Shown in pieces: positions 15,883 to 24,835 of a stretch of DNA of 64,000 nt (its first letter is position 1; the number at the start of each line of letters is the position of its first letter). The DNA is from Blastocatellia bacterium UBA7656 (GTDB lineage: Bacteria; Acidobacteriota; Blastocatellia; UBA7656), in assembly GCA_002483445.1 (NCBI GenBank), contig DLHY01000078.1:14647-78646 (forward strand), in the 5' to 3' direction. A program made the position numbers and the translations under genes. The notes beneath the pieces were generated by a model. It ran no database searches, was not told the DNA's origin, and worked only from the letters and a program-made list of their open reading frames with translations.

Positions 15883-18609
15883 TCATTGATCGTCTTTCTT
15901 TTTGCCGTCTTTCTTATCGTCCTTCTTGCTGTCTTTCTTCTTATCGTCTTTCTTATCGTCTTTCCTGTCGTCCTTTTTATTATCCTTGTCATCATCCGCA
16001 TCTTCCGGCGTGACTCTTCTCGGACGGTCGGACGGCTGCGAATCGTCGTTTTGTTCCGATTTCGGGCGGGCGTTAGCTGCGGTGTGATCGCCTGGGGGCG
16101 CGGCGCAGGTTTCCTGCGGCTGTGTCCCCTGAATGAAATATTCGATTCTCTTTGTCGGGCATTGAGGCGATGCCAGCAGTCCGGTTGCCGGATCGATTTC
16201 CGCTTCGACCACTCCATCGGGTCTGGTGAATCCGTTCCCTGCCAGATCGGGCCGCAGCTTGAGCGCCTGATTCATGAAGGACAGCCAGATTGGAAGCGCG
16301 GACTTCGATCCTTCAAGCCCAAGCTCAGAGTTGTCGTCGAATCCCACCCACACGACGCAAACTATGTTCGATGTGTAACCGGCGAACCATCCGTCGCGCG
16401 AAGTGCCGGTCTTGCCCGCCGCGATAGAAGCGAGCGATTTCGCCCGCGCTGCCGTGCCGCGAGTCATCACATCCTGCATAAGCGAAGTCATAAGCCATGC
16501 TATCTCAGGTTTGATGACAGGCTTCGTTTCGGGTTTTGTGTCGACTATGTTGACTCCGTTGGAATTCGTGATGCGGCGAATCTGTGTGGCGGTTGAAAGC
16601 ACTCCGCCGTTGGCGAAAGCGGTGTAAGCGCGGGCTACCTGAAGAGGAGTCGCTTCGGCTGCGCCGAGCGCGGTCGAAGGCAATGCCTGCGGTCGCGGCA
16701 GTCCGAGCTTTTCAGCCATGCGCGCGACCTTCACGTACCCGACTTTTTCAGCCGTCTTGACCGTCACCACGTTGAGCGAGCTAACGAGCGCATCGCGCAG
16801 CGTCACATCCCTGTCCGAATACTTGTCGCCGAAGTTTCCCGGCGCATAAGTCTGCCCGCGCCCGTAGTAAAAAGTTTCGGGCGTATCGAGAAAGAGCGAG
16901 GCCGGAGTGAGAATGTCTTCGTTTGCGTCCTCGAAAGCTGTGTTGAGCGCGGCGGCATAAACTATGGGCTTGAAGACCGAGCCGGGCTGTCGATTGGCTT
17001 CCACTGCTCGATTCAACTGGCTCGCTGAATAGTCGCGTCCTCCGACCATAGCAAGCACTTCTCCTGTCTTCGCGTTTATCGCCACCATAGCCGCCTGAAG
17101 CGTGCCGGACGGGATCGGATTCTTTCTGCGCTTTGAAAAAATCGGATCGAGTTGGGCGAGATTCTCATTGACCGATTTTTCAGCCGCGCGTTGAAGTTCC
17201 ATATCGATGGTCGTATATACTCGATAAGGCTCGCGTCCTGAATCGCGCGAGGCTAATTCTGAAGATTGCAGATAATCGAGGAAGTAGGGCGCGTTGGAAT
17301 TGACCGCGCTGCGCTTGGGCAGAATCTTTAGCTCCGTTGCTTTCGCCTTGTCTGCCACGTCGCGGGTTATAAAGCCGGAATCGACCATAGAATCCAGCAC
17401 CTGATTGCGCCGCGCTTTCGCCCGCTCAGGATCGCGATAAGGCGAGTAGAGGCTCGGCCCGCGAATCATTCCTGCGAGAAAAGCTGATTCGGCAAGCGTG
17501 AGATTTACAACGTCCTTGCCGAAATAAGTGGCTGCCGCTTCGCCCACGCCGTGAATGGCGTAGCTGCCCGACTGGCCCATGTAGATTTCGTTGGCGTAAA
17601 GCTGGAAAATATCTTCCTTCGACAACTTGGTTTCAAGGACGAGCGCCATCATCATCTCCTGAAGTTTGCGCTTCCAGGTTCTTTCAGGAGAGAGGAAGAA
17701 ATTTTTGACCAGTTGTTGAGTGATCGATGAGCCGCCCTGCTGGATTTCGTTCTCTTCCACGTTGCGCCAGAGAGCGCGCGTTATGCCGCGATAGTTTATG
17801 CCGCTGTGCTGGAAAAACTGGCGGTCTTCGATTGCGATCACAGCGTCGCGGTAATCTTTGGGCAGGTCTTTGAAGGAGACGAGTTTTTGCTTCTGTCGCT
17901 CTTTATCGTTGGCTATCGATGCGATTTCTTCAGGTTCTATCTGCGCGGAGTCGAGTTGTCGTTTGCTGTCAGTGTCGACTATTTTCGATATCGTCTTGCC
18001 GCCTGAGCCGAAGGTGATGGCTATATTGGGGAACTGGCGGATGTTGCCCGTGACGGCTTCGGAACTGGTTTGAATTTCGATCGTGTTCCCTTTGATCTGG
18101 TAGCGCCCGCGATTTGCGTCGGCTTCTTTGGTCGATTCGACGTACCCGCTACGATCAAGCTGTCTTTTTATGTCGTCCATCGTGACGGCCTGACCGACGC
18201 GGATCAAGCGGGGCGAGGCGTAAATTTCGGTCGTGCGGATCAGCACATTACCCTGAAGTCGGGCATCGATCATCTTCGAATACTTGATATAGAAATAGGT
18301 GAAAACCGAGCCAAATATGAGAGCCAGTATGCCGAGCGTGATGAAAGTGGTCGGCGAGAATATTCGTCGGAGGATGCTCTTGCGGACAACAGGTTTTTTG
18401 ATGGCCGCAGTCTTGAGTTTTCGTGTAGTTGTTGCCAACGCTTTAAGGGTTCTACTCCCTTTCAAAATCTTCGTTGGGGGTAGATGCCTGCTGAAAGGAA
18501 TTGGTTCGTTCCGGGCTTCAACCGACGAAAACAATCTAACACTCAGGCGAAGGGAAAACAAGCATTGCTCAGACGCGATTGCAAACAGCCGCGAGGCGTG
18601 ATAAATCAA
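15883..18609 (-). CDS. Class A penicillin-binding protein (PBP1 type)
   Basis: Bifunctional peptidoglycan synthase: a membrane anchor near residues 88-112, a UB2H-like domain, a GT51 glycosyltransferase (EDRQFFQHSGINYRG, QGGSSITQQL) and a transpeptidase with the active serine in QPGSVFKP, the SLN motif and KTGTS. It acts on the periplasmic side. The C-terminus ends in a low-complexity tail of about 40 residues built from KKDD-like units, which makes the opposite strand look T/C-repetitive. The start is uncertain: the frame opens at ATG 18609, only 29 bp from the divergent gene, and the first 80 residues before the anchor are poorly conserved in type; an internal TTG is possible. Confidence 0.9.
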   Translation of the reverse strand: MIYHASRLFAIASEQCLFSLRLSVRLFSSVEARNEPIPFSRHLPPTKILKGSRTLKALATTTRKLKTAAIKKPVVRKSILRRIFSPTTFITLGILALIFGSVFTYFYIKYSKMIDARLQGNVLIRTTEIYASPRLIRVGQAVTMDDIKRQLDRSGYVESTKEADANRGRYQIKGNTIEIQTSSEAVTGNIRQFPNIAITFGSGGKTISKIVDTDSKRQLDSAQIEPEEIASIANDKERQKQKLVSFKDLPKDYRDAVIAIEDRQFFQHSGINYRGITRALWRNVEENEIQQGGSSITQQLVKNFFLSPERTWKRKLQEMMMALVLETKLSKEDIFQLYANEIYMGQSGSYAIHGVGEAAATYFGKDVVNLTLAESAFLAGMIRGPSLYSPYRDPERAKARRNQVLDSMVDSGFITRDVADKAKATELKILPKRSAVNSNAPYFLDYLQSSELASRDSGREPYRVYTTIDMELQRAAEKSVNENLAQLDPIFSKRRKNPIPSGTLQAAMVAINAKTGEVLAMVGGRDYSASQLNRAVEANRQPGSVFKPIVYAAALNTAFEDANEDILTPASLFLDTPETFYYGRGQTYAPGNFGDKYSDRDVTLRDALVSSLNVVTVKTAEKVGYVKVARMAEKLGLPRPQALPSTALGAAEATPLQVARAYTAFANGGVLSTATQIRRITNSNGVNIVDTKPETKPVIKPEIAWLMTSLMQDVMTRGTAARAKSLASIAAGKTGTSRDGWFAGYTSNIVCVVWVGFDDNSELGLEGSKSALPIWLSFMNQALKLRPDLAGNGFTRPDGVVEAEIDPATGLLASPQCPTKRIEYFIQGTQPQETCAAPPGDHTAANARPKSEQNDDSQPSDRPRRVTPEDADDDKDNKKDDRKDDKKDDKKKDSKKDDKKDGKKKDDQ

Positions 18610-18638
18610 AGCGGACTAAAACCAATCAGAGGTGAAAT

Positions 18639-20390
18639 ATGCGATTGAGAAGCCTCGTATCCGTACTTGTTGCCTTCGCCATCGTGTTTCTGCCGCAGGC
18701 ATTCGGCAATCAACAACCTCAGCCAGCCAGCCTGATTTTTCACAACGGAGTCATCTACACCGTTGACGCGAATAACTCCATCACGCAGGCCGTTGCCATA
18801 CGCGACGGAAAATTCATCGCCGTCGGATCGAATAAAGAAGTGATGAAGTTTCGCGGCCCGCGCACACAGGTCATCGATTTGAAAGACCAGTTCGTCACAC
18901 CGGGTTTCAATGACAACCATGTGCATTTTCAATCGGCGGCGGCATTTCTGGAATTCAACATCATGGCCGTGTCGACTCAGGAAGAATTCGTCCGCCGAGT
19001 GCGCGAAGTCGTCAAGTCTCTGGCAAAAGGCGAATGGATTTTGAATGGATACTGGGGCGCTTACGATCAATGGGCCGCGGGCAGCGCGGGCGGCTCTCGC
19101 CACGAACCTTTCGCTCCTCGTATGCAACTCGTCGAAGACATCACCAGAGATCATCCCGTCTTCATTCGAAAATTCGATGACTCTGAATTTGCCGCAAACA
19201 CTGTGGCGATGAAAGTCGCGGGCATCAATCCGAGCGATCCGAAAGCGGCGGGTGTCGAGTTCATCCGCGACCGGGCGGGGAAGCCGACCGGCATTATGCG
19301 AGGGAAGGGGGTGACGAAACTTTTCGCGTCGGTCATCCCGCGCAAGTTCTCTCACGAGCGAAGAGTCTGGCAGACGAAAAATGCGCTGGCCGAGATTCGC
19401 AAATATGGAGTGACCAATGTCAGCGATATGTCGGATGACGAGCAGTTGGAAATTTATCGCGATCTCCATCAAAAAGGCGAGCTCACCGTAAGGGTGCATT
19501 TCCGTCCGGGGCTTGATCGCTGGAAAGAACTGGCTGACCGTGGAATCAAAATCGGATCGGGCGATGACTGGATTCGACTCGGCTCGCTCAAGGGTCACAT
19601 CGATGGAATCATGGGAACGAGCAGCGCGAGATTTTTCGAGCCTTACCTGACCGACCCTGCGAATCGCGGTCGCTGGCGGCCTCTGATGGTCGATGAAAAA
19701 GGAAACTTCGTCGAAGGAAAATTCCTCAAGTACATGCTCGACGCCGACCGCGCAGGGTTGCAGATGACTGTACACGCGATAGGCGATGAGGCCAATAATG
19801 TGCTGCTCAACTACCTTGAAGAATTGAATCGGCAGAACGGAGCGCGCGACCGGAGGTTTAGACTCGTTCACGCTCAGGTGATAAAGGATGACGATTTCAA
19901 ACGACTGGGAAGGCTGGGCGTGGTTGCTGAAGTTCAGCCTTTTCATCTCAGCGACGATATGCGATGGATGGAAGAACGCATAGGCCGCGAGCGTTGCCGC
20001 GGAGCTTATGCCTTCAAGAGCATCCGCGACAGCGGAGCTATTCTCTCGTTCGGCACAGACTGGCCCGGAACTTCGGCTTCTGAGTATCCGATCAATCCCA
20101 TGCTTGGGCTTTATGCCGCCGTCACACGTCAGACCGTGAACGGACAGCCCGAAGGCGGCTGGTTTCCCGATCAGCGAATCAGCATCGAAGACGCGATCCG
20201 CGCTTACACCTACAACACAGCTTATGCGAATTTCGAAGAGAAGACGAAAGGCTCGATAGAAGTCGGCAAACTCGCAGACCTCGTAGTGCTGTCGAAAAAC
20301 CTGCTCCGTATAGCCCCGAAAGAAATCCTCTCGGTCGAGGTCACCATCACGGTCGTTGGCGGGCGACTGGAATTCATCAAGCGCCGATAA
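18639..20390 (+). CDS. Secreted amidohydrolase, YtcJ/Amidohydro_3 family
   Basis: A 583-residue metal-dependent hydrolase with a signal peptide (about residues 1-23). It has the family start IFHNGVIYTVDANNSI, the metal-binding TPGFNDNHVHF, an HAIGDEANN motif, an RLVHAQ motif, and the SFGTDWPGTSASEYP segment with the catalytic Asp. GAGGTG precedes the ATG. Substrates of this family are amides or cyclic amides; the exact one cannot be inferred. Confidence 0.85.
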   Translation: MRLRSLVSVLVAFAIVFLPQAFGNQQPQPASLIFHNGVIYTVDANNSITQAVAIRDGKFIAVGSNKEVMKFRGPRTQVIDLKDQFVTPGFNDNHVHFQSAAAFLEFNIMAVSTQEEFVRRVREVVKSLAKGEWILNGYWGAYDQWAAGSAGGSRHEPFAPRMQLVEDITRDHPVFIRKFDDSEFAANTVAMKVAGINPSDPKAAGVEFIRDRAGKPTGIMRGKGVTKLFASVIPRKFSHERRVWQTKNALAEIRKYGVTNVSDMSDDEQLEIYRDLHQKGELTVRVHFRPGLDRWKELADRGIKIGSGDDWIRLGSLKGHIDGIMGTSSARFFEPYLTDPANRGRWRPLMVDEKGNFVEGKFLKYMLDADRAGLQMTVHAIGDEANNVLLNYLEELNRQNGARDRRFRLVHAQVIKDDDFKRLGRLGVVAEVQPFHLSDDMRWMEERIGRERCRGAYAFKSIRDSGAILSFGTDWPGTSASEYPINPMLGLYAAVTRQTVNGQPEGGWFPDQRISIEDAIRAYTYNTAYANFEEKTKGSIEVGKLADLVVLSKNLLRIAPKEILSVEVTITVVGGRLEFIKRR

Positions 20391-20398
20391 ATGTTATC

Positions 20399-20427
20399 TT
20401 GTATCGATTTTGAGTTTGTGTTATAAA
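20399..20427 (+). promoter_or_regulatory. Promoter of the S8 protease gene
   Basis: TTGTAT (20399-20404) and TATAAA (20422-20427) are 17 bp apart. Transcription would start near 20434, giving a leader of about 180 nt that contains the structured element described next. Confidence 0.5.
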
Positions 20428-20497
20428 AATCGCTCCCACACGTAGCATCTGTAGAGCAGTGCAGTCATAAGCCCTGGGGAAACTTCCAAACTACAAC

Positions 20498-20569
20498 CAT
20501 CAGGCCAAATCATGTTGGGCTTCATCCGCAGGGGAGAGGTGTACCCCGAAGCGCCGACTGAGGCTGATG
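20498..20569 (+). promoter_or_regulatory. Structured leader RNA upstream of the S8 protease
   Basis: CATCAGGCC (20498-20506) pairs with GGCTGATG (20562-20569) with one bulge, and encloses GGGCTTC/GAAGCGCC (20517-20523 with 20548-20555) topped by GGGG/CCCC (20531-20534 with 20544-20547). The nested stems end about 45 nt before the start codon. It matches no riboswitch consensus I recall. It could control translation or message stability. Confidence 0.45.
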
Positions 20570-20614
20570 AATTGTGTCGTCTGATCACCCTTGAAAAAAA
20601 TGGAGGAGACAAGA

Positions 20615-21856
20615 ATGAAATTAGTCAAAAAACCCCTGTTGGCGCTTCTGCTTGCGTCAATGCTGATTACCATTCCGGCTACGATGAGTCTGGCCGGGAA
20701 ACAACCCGCCAGATTTCCCGTCATCGTCGTATTCGATGACGATCAATTCAATGACAAGGAAGTGAGAGGCAAGTTTTCTGATCGCTTCGTGGCCGACGCT
20801 CGACTGTCGGATGAACCTGATGTGTGGGCTTATCATCCTCTCCACGTCGTTGGAGCCGTGCAGTCGTTCGAACGAGACTACGGGTTCAATGCGACGAACG
20901 TCTTCAGCGCGGCCATCAGGGGATTCGCGGCGCGGCTAACGGCAGATCAGATAAACAATCTGGAATACGATCCGGCAGTCGCATACGTCGAGCCTGACAG
21001 CATTATGACGATATTTCAGCAGACGCTTCCGTGGGGCATCAATCGCGTGGACGCCGATATCAGTTCCACTCTGGCGGGCAATGGCAGCGGTTCTGTTACC
21101 AATGTCAGAATATTCGTGCTTGACACTGGCGTGGGAACTCACACTGACCTCAACCGGGTCAACCATGTGAATTTCACGGGAGACGGAAACAACAACGACT
21201 GCCACGGACATGGCACGCACGTGGCCGGAACGATAGCCGCGAGAGACAATACAACTGCTGTGGTCGGGGTGGTTCCCGGAGCGCCGGTCACCGGAGTCAA
21301 GGTGCTGGGCTGCAACGGGAGCGGCTCTACGTCGGGCATAATCCAGGGCATAGACTGGGTGACGGCCAATGCGGTGAGACCGGCTGTTGCGAATATGAGC
21401 CTGGGCGGAGGAGCCAGCACCGCGCTTGATGACGCTGTGAGGCGATCAGCCGCAGCCGGAATCTTCTACGCGCTGGCGGCAGGAAACAGCGCGGCGAATG
21501 CCTGCAATTCGTCGCCTGCCCGCGCCGGAGCGGGAACCAACAACGGGATAGCGACGGTCGCGTCAACAACCAGCAGCAACCAGGAATCGAGCTTCAGCAA
21601 CTTCGGCTCCTGCGTAGACATCTGGGCTCCGGGCTCTGGAATTCTCTCGACGCGACTGGGTGGAGGCACAACCACATTGTCAGGCACCTCTATGGCCTCG
21701 CCTCACGTGGCGGGATCAGCGGCGTTGTTCCTTTCATCGAATACGTCCGCAAGTCCCACGACGGTCGAATCTAACCTCAAGAATCAGTCCGTCAGTTTTG
21801 GCACCGTGAGCAAGGACGGGCGGGCAATCCGAGTGGTCAACGTGAGAAACTTTTGA
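20615..21856 (+). CDS. Secreted subtilisin-like serine protease (S8, proteinase K-like)
   Basis: ATG 20615 follows GGAGGAG and gives a 413-residue preproprotein: signal peptide to about residue 28, an I9 propeptide (VIVVFDDDQFN to YVEPDS), then the catalytic domain with Asp in VLDTGVGTHTD (near 170), His in HGHGTHVAGT (near 200), the oxyanion Asn in AAGNSA and Ser in GTSMASPHVAG (near 358). Secreted and self-activating by propeptide cleavage. It has its own promoter, structured leader and terminator, so it is a monocistronic unit. Confidence 0.92.
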   Translation: MKLVKKPLLALLLASMLITIPATMSLAGKQPARFPVIVVFDDDQFNDKEVRGKFSDRFVADARLSDEPDVWAYHPLHVVGAVQSFERDYGFNATNVFSAAIRGFAARLTADQINNLEYDPAVAYVEPDSIMTIFQQTLPWGINRVDADISSTLAGNGSGSVTNVRIFVLDTGVGTHTDLNRVNHVNFTGDGNNNDCHGHGTHVAGTIAARDNTTAVVGVVPGAPVTGVKVLGCNGSGSTSGIIQGIDWVTANAVRPAVANMSLGGGASTALDDAVRRSAAAGIFYALAAGNSAANACNSSPARAGAGTNNGIATVASTTSSNQESSFSNFGSCVDIWAPGSGILSTRLGGGTTTLSGTSMASPHVAGSAALFLSSNTSASPTTVESNLKNQSVSFGTVSKDGRAIRVVNVRNF

Positions 21857-21869
21857 GCTTTCTTGTCGA

Positions 21870-21898
21870 GGCGAAGGGTCGTTTGACGGCCCTTCGCC
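21870..21898 (+). terminator. Hairpin after the S8 protease
   Basis: GGCGAAGGG and CCCTTCGCC form a perfect 9-bp stem 14 bp after the stop codon. The following tract is only mildly T-rich. Confidence 0.55.
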
Positions 21899-21949
21899 GA
21901 ATGCCGGATGTTTTGCTTGCGCTAAATTGCGAAGCTGTGTTAAAAATAT

Positions 21950-22055
21950 GGCAACTGAAAGCAGCAATTGAGGTGCCTCCTCAATTCCTGAAGTGAGCGG
22001 AATGGTAGAGGACGAGAGGACTGGATGTGCAGCGATCTCGTCCTCATTTTTTTTC
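21950..22055 (+). ncRNA. Candidate small RNA with a strong intrinsic terminator
   Basis: GAGGACGAGA and TCTCGTCCTC (22008-22017 with 22036-22045) make a perfect 10-bp stem followed by ATTTTTTTT, the best intrinsic terminator in the window, but no coding frame ends before it. Upstream is a second stem, AATTGAGG/CCTCAATT (21966-21973 with 21979-21986), and a promoter-like TTGC..TTAAAAAT at about 21914-21947. This suggests a roughly 100-nt RNA. Confidence 0.45.
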
Positions 22056-22222
22056 TTTATCAAGTCACCCAAAGAAAAAGCAGAATTTGAGTCTCGGCGA
22101 AGAAGGCTTGTCTTGACCCTCACCGAGGGGTTCGCTAATATCGAAAACGGTTGAGGGCTTCTGCGAAGTTAGTGATGGTTTGTTAGCTTTATACCAACAT
22201 TGACAATACGGGGGCCGGACAT

Positions 22223-22303
22223 AGCTGAGCACGCGCGATGCCCCACATTGTCGGGGATGCCAAAATGCTCAGCCTCAGGTCACCCACCTGTTTAGAAACA
22301 GGT
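22223..22303. other. Structured intergenic palindromes before ymdB
   Basis: GCTGAGCA and TGCTCAGC (22224-22231 with 22266-22273) enclose a CCCC..GGGG stem, and a separate ACCTGTTT-AG-AAACAGGT hairpin follows at 22286-22303. Two-base-loop hairpins of this kind also occur in the 6.7-kb repeat element. No gene is seen between 22056 and 22408. Confidence 0.4.
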
Positions 22304-22408
22304 TTAAAGCTGGCAAATGCGCACGGCTGAGCGGTTGCCCTCGCTGCCTTCTTGCCCTCCCCGCAAACGAAGCCGCTATAATGGAATGCTCGCGCCATCG
22401 GAGAGAAT

Positions 22409-23197
22409 ATGAAAGTCGTCATTATCGGAGATGTCGTAGGAAAACCCGGACGCGATATACTCTGTCAGTCGCTTGGTCGTCTGAGGGAAGAACACGAAGC
22501 GGAATTCATCGTCGTCAATGTCGAAAACGCCGCAGCCGGAGCGGGCATAACCTCTCAAATAGGAGAAGAAATTTTAGCCGCAGGCGTGGATGTGATGACT
22601 TCCGGCAATCACATCTATGACAAGAGAGAAGGCGTTGCCTATATCGAACAGGAAAAACGATTGCTGCGTCCGGCCAACTACGCACCCGATTCTCCCGGTC
22701 GCGGCTTGTGGATCGGCCCTACCGCTTCCGGCACTCCCGTCGCAGTGATAAACATTCAGGGCCGCGTCTTTATGCCCCCGACCGATTGTCCCTTCCGAAC
22801 CGCCGATAAAATAATCTCAGAAGTAAAAGGCCGCGCCTCCGTCATCATAGTCGATCATCACGCTGAAGCCACTTCTGAAAAACAGGCCATGGGGCGATAC
22901 CTCGATGGCCGCGTTTCTGTCGTAGTGGGAACGCACACTCACGTTCAAACCGCTGATGAGCAGATTCTGGCGGGCGGCACTGCTTACATAACTGATCTCG
23001 GAATGACCGGCCCGCACGACAGCATAATCGGAGTTGACACGGAACGAGTGCTGACCCGATTCCTGCGCAGCGTGCCGACGCGGCTCGAACCCGCAACCGG
23101 TGACGCCCGCATAAATGGCGTCGTGGTGGAGATAGACGAAAAAAACGGAAGGGCCATTCGAATCGAAAGGATTCAAATCAAAGAGAGCGCAGGCTGA
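22409..23197 (+). CDS. ymdB: YmdB-type metallophosphoesterase (TIGR00282)
   Basis: A 262-residue cytoplasmic phosphoesterase with IIGDVVGKPGR at the start, NVENAA near 38, SGNHIYDK near 70 and VGTHTHVQTAD near 173, the di-metal ligands of YmdB-family enzymes. Known members hydrolyse 2',3'-cyclic nucleotides and affect RNA turnover. GGAGAG precedes the ATG. In Gram-positive bacteria the gene follows rny; here no rny is adjacent. Confidence 0.9.
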   Translation: MKVVIIGDVVGKPGRDILCQSLGRLREEHEAEFIVVNVENAAAGAGITSQIGEEILAAGVDVMTSGNHIYDKREGVAYIEQEKRLLRPANYAPDSPGRGLWIGPTASGTPVAVINIQGRVFMPPTDCPFRTADKIISEVKGRASVIIVDHHAEATSEKQAMGRYLDGRVSVVVGTHTHVQTADEQILAGGTAYITDLGMTGPHDSIIGVDTERVLTRFLRSVPTRLEPATGDARINGVVVEIDEKNGRAIRIERIQIKESAG

Positions 23198-23217
23198 ATG
23201 AGCCTGCGCCCTTCGAT

Positions 23218-24564
23218 TTACTTCAACGCATCTCGAAGAACTTCTTCAAATAGATCGACTGCGAAATCAGCCTGCTCGCGGTCGATTATCAAAGGGGGCG
23301 AGAATCTGATCGATGATTCGCCCGCGCCCTGAACCACCAGCCCGCGATGGAACAAGTCTACGACAAGACGGTCTCTCAACTCAGACCATGCCTCCTGACT
23401 TTCAGAGTCTTTCGCGATCTCGACTCCGATCATCAGTCCAAGCCCGCGCACATCGATTATGCAATCGTATCTCTCTTTGACCTCACGCAGACGGTCGAGC
23501 AGGTGCGCGCCGACGGATGCGGCGTTTGCCATCACTCCGTTTTCCAGAATCTCTATGGTTTTGAGCGCGGCTGCGATGGCGACAGGGTTTCCGCCAAATG
23601 TCGAAGCGTGCGCGCCTACGTGCCATGTCATCAGGTCACTGCGAGCAAGCGTGACTCCGAGAGGCAATCCTCCGCCGATGGCTTTCGCCATGCAGATGAT
23701 GTCAGGCACGACTCCGAAATGATCGACTGCCCAGAAGCGACCCGTGCGCCCCATGCCTGACTGAACCTCATCGGCGATCAAGACTATCCCGTGTCGGTCG
23801 CATATCCGGCGAAGCTCAGGCAGAAAATCGAGAGGGGGAACCACGTAGCCGCCTTCGCCCTGAACAGGCTCGACTATGATCGCCGCGCAATCTTCCGCCG
23901 GGACGGTCGTTTTGAAAATCGTCTCTTCGATGTAGCGCGCGACTCTGCGCCCCGTGCTTTCTCCTTCGCGGAGCGAAAGCGGAAATCGAATGGGATTGGC
24001 ATAAGGCACGTGAGTCACATCCAATGCCTGCGGGCCGAATCCGCGTCGTTGAGCCGCGCGTGAAGATGTCAGCGAAAGAGTTCCGAAAGTGCGCCCGTGA
24101 AATGATCCGCGAAATGCGATGAACTTGTTGCGACCTGTCGCATAGATGACCATCTTCAAAGCGGCTTCCATAGCCTCCGCGCCAGAATTGCCGTAGTGAA
24201 CTTTTTTCGGAAAGTCGCCCGGTGTGATTTCGCAAAGCTTCTCGGCAAGCGCGGTCTGATGGGGATAGTAATAATCCGTGCCTGAGATGTGCGTGAACTC
24301 GCGCGCCTGACGCGAGATGACTTCGGCTATCTCCTCGTGCGCGTGTCCCAGGGCGGCGACTGCGACACCGGCGTTGAAATCGAGAAAGGTATTGCCGTCG
24401 ACATCCTCGATCATCGCTCCGTATCCGCGTCTGGCCATAAGCGGATAGCTGCGGGTGTAGCTCGGCGAGATATATTTTTCATCTTTTTCGAGCAGTTCTC
24501 TGGTCTTAGGCCCCGGCAGGGCGGTCTTTATTTCGGGCAGTCTGGTTTCGATAAAAGTCGGCAT
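23218..24564 (-). CDS. Class III PLP aminotransferase (acetylornithine/GABA type)
   Basis: A 448-residue fold-type I enzyme. It shows YGNSGAEAMEAALK, FRGSFHGRT, DEVQSGMGRTG and the PLP lysine in DIICMAKAIGGGLP. Length and the N-terminal extension resemble the GabT/acetyl-lysine-ornithine aminotransferase group more than classical ArgD. It transfers an omega-amino group to 2-oxoglutarate. AGGAGGTG precedes the ATG with short spacing. No arginine or GABA pathway gene is adjacent, so substrate is open. Confidence 0.88.
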   Translation of the reverse strand: MPTFIETRLPEIKTALPGPKTRELLEKDEKYISPSYTRSYPLMARRGYGAMIEDVDGNTFLDFNAGVAVAALGHAHEEIAEVISRQAREFTHISGTDYYYPHQTALAEKLCEITPGDFPKKVHYGNSGAEAMEAALKMVIYATGRNKFIAFRGSFHGRTFGTLSLTSSRAAQRRGFGPQALDVTHVPYANPIRFPLSLREGESTGRRVARYIEETIFKTTVPAEDCAAIIVEPVQGEGGYVVPPLDFLPELRRICDRHGIVLIADEVQSGMGRTGRFWAVDHFGVVPDIICMAKAIGGGLPLGVTLARSDLMTWHVGAHASTFGGNPVAIAAALKTIEILENGVMANAASVGAHLLDRLREVKERYDCIIDVRGLGLMIGVEIAKDSESQEAWSELRDRLVVDLFHRGLVVQGAGESSIRFSPPLIIDREQADFAVDLFEEVLRDALK

Positions 24565-24582
24565 AACACCTCCTGTGGAAAA

Positions 24583-24617
24583 CAGTTTTCAGTTTTCAGT
24601 TTTCAGTTTTCAGTTTG
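24583..24617. repeat. 7-bp tandem repeat CAGTTTT
   Basis: Four perfect CAGTTTT copies and one CAGTTTG in phase, 18 bp upstream of the aminotransferase start codon. It lies in the promoter region, so copy-number change could affect expression of that gene. Confidence 0.85.
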
Positions 24618-24693
24618 TCATCTTGTCACCGATGCCGACAGGATGATTCCTATGAATGAAGAAACGATTTTCGGGGATGTAAAGAGAGGGAAG

Positions 24694-24753
24694 TTAATCG
24701 GCGAAGAGATTCCTGCGAAGCGCGAGCGGGATTCTTATGATTGATTTTTTCAT
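24694..24753 (-). CDS. Possible 19-residue leader peptide
   Basis: GGAGGACTGAC precedes an ATG that opens a 19-codon frame starting MKKSIIRIPLALRR. It lies between the kinase and aminotransferase genes, on their strand. A good ribosome site is the only support; a 30-codon frame runs on the opposite strand through the same bases. Confidence 0.2.
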   Translation of the reverse strand: MKKSIIRIPLALRRNLFAD

Positions 24754-24835
24754 GTCAGTCCTCCTCGACGACAGCCGCATTCTAACACGCCGTTCGCGAC
24801 CGGATCAAATTTCGCACGCTCCGGCAGCAATGCGC

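Noticed and set aside
18606..19946. Open frame of 446 codons on the minus strand
   Set aside because: It is fully antisense to the amidohydrolase, has no recognisable domain, and long antisense frames are expected with this codon bias.
24583..24617. Short repeats considered as a CRISPR array
   Set aside because: Units of 7 bp without spacers; not CRISPR architecture, and no cas genes are present.
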